Shown: one piece after another, positions 5,725-6,028 of the stretch
Layout of the letters: every line of letters starts with the position of its first letter
Position numbering within the stretch: the first letter of the stretch is position 1
Assembly (NCBI GenBank): GCA_017467745.1
Contig: JAFUKV010000074.1
Coordinates: forward strand, 1-6,028
Direction of reading: 5' to 3'
Source: Bacteroidaceae bacterium
GTDB taxonomy: Bacteria > Bacteroidota > Bacteroidia > Bacteroidales > CHK158-818
Length of the DNA: 6,028 bases
Position numbers and translations under genes: made by a program
Notes under the pieces: generated by a model
What the model saw: the letters and a program-made list of their open reading frames with translations, nothing else
What the model was told of the DNA's origin: nothing
Databases searched by the model: none

Positions 5725-6028
5725 ATGAAAAAAACTGAAAACGATATTATTTTTTCAAAAACCATAAAGGCTGGAAAACGAATCTATTACTTGGACGTTA
5801 AAGAGAATAGAAAAGGGGAACTTTTTTTGGTTATAACCGAAAGTAAACAAATTACCGTAAATTCCGGAGACAAACAAGAACAAGTATTCGAAAAACATAA
5901 AATATTTCTATACCGAGAAGATTTCAATAACTTTTTTGAAAGTCTGGCGCAAATAGTTGAATATATAGAAAAAAATAACCCAACCCCTGTTAAACGAGTA
6001 AAACAGATACAAGATATCACAAAAAAAT
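5725..6028 (+). CDS. PUR-alpha-like (DUF3276) nucleic-acid-binding protein, 3' end outside window
   Basis: An open frame from ATG at 5725 reads 101 codons and leaves the window without a stop, so only the N-terminal part is seen. The opening IIFSKTIKAGKRIYYLDVKE, then NRKGELFLVITESKQ, and later EKHKIFLYREDFNNFFESL, form the strand-strand-strand-helix pattern of a PUR repeat and match the DUF3276/PUR family of Bacteroidota. These are relatives of Pur-alpha, which bind single-stranded DNA and RNA. Residues 8-80 cover the repeat. The Lys-rich end seen so far (KRVKQIQD..KK) is the start of a basic tail. The family is usually a little longer than what is visible, so probably only a short piece is missing. 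There is no signal peptide, so it is cytoplasmic. It is transcribed divergently from nusB. The target and biological role in this organism are unknown. Confidence 0.86.
   Translation, partial: MKKTENDIIFSKTIKAGKRIYYLDVKENRKGELFLVITESKQITVNSGDKQEQVFEKHKIFLYREDFNNFFESLAQIVEYIEKNNPTPVKRVKQIQDITKK

Noticed and set aside
5787..6020. Minus-strand frame opposite the PUR-like gene
   Set aside because: The plus-strand frame is open from 5725 to the edge and matches the PUR/DUF3276 pattern. The opposite frame is a Ser/Cys-rich shadow.
1..6028. Search for defence, mobile, CRISPR or other novel multi-gene systems
   Set aside because: Every protein-sized gene is assigned to a conserved chromosomal family in a familiar Bacteroidota gene order. 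No transposase, integrase, repeat array or cargo-like gene was seen.

Overview
The window reads as chromosomal, housekeeping DNA from a low-GC member of the Bacteroidota, most likely order Bacteroidales. The support is threefold. The genes nusB, yajC, ybbR, coaE and a DUF5606 gene stand in a row. A DUF3276/PUR-like gene lies divergent to them. The intergenic regions carry the Bacteroidota-type promoter (-33 TTTG-like, -7 TAnnTTTG), and start codons are preceded by A-rich stretches rather than Shine-Dalgarno sites. The genus cannot be fixed from this sequence. All genes except the last are on the minus strand.

Layout from left to right. Positions 1-171 are AT-rich with no supported gene. A single tRNA-Asp(GTC) gene lies at 203-276 (minus), with its own promoter on its right (312-343) and an intrinsic terminator abutting its 3' end (172-201). 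A type II NADH:quinone oxidoreductase-like flavoprotein gene occupies 463-1746. About 200 non-coding bases follow, ending in a strong hairpin terminator (1948-1984). That terminator closes the main operon, which in transcription order is nusB (5492-4566), yajC (4492-4157), ybbR (4109-3096), coaE (3103-2516, overlapping ybbR by 8 bases) and the DUF5606 gene (2438-2016). A 232-base divergent intergenic region separates nusB from a plus-strand DUF3276/PUR-domain gene (5725 onward), which runs off the right edge.

The main operon combines a transcription/rRNA antitermination factor (NusB), an accessory Sec translocon protein (YajC), a membrane-anchored YbbR-repeat protein, the last enzyme of coenzyme A synthesis (CoaE) and a small conserved protein of unknown role. 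The shared trait is growth-related housekeeping rather than one pathway. Promoter-like sequences before nusB and before the DUF5606 gene, and a lone -7 element before yajC, suggest the cluster can be transcribed in more than one unit.

I found no mobile element, CRISPR array, phage gene, toxin-antitoxin pair or defence system, and no evidence for a new biological system. The most interesting details are: the TTG start of coaE with a GGAGG site embedded in the end of ybbR; the same 12-base stem reused in the two terminators; the constant 20-base promoter spacing; the over-long NusB; and the uncharacterised DUF5606 and PUR-like proteins.
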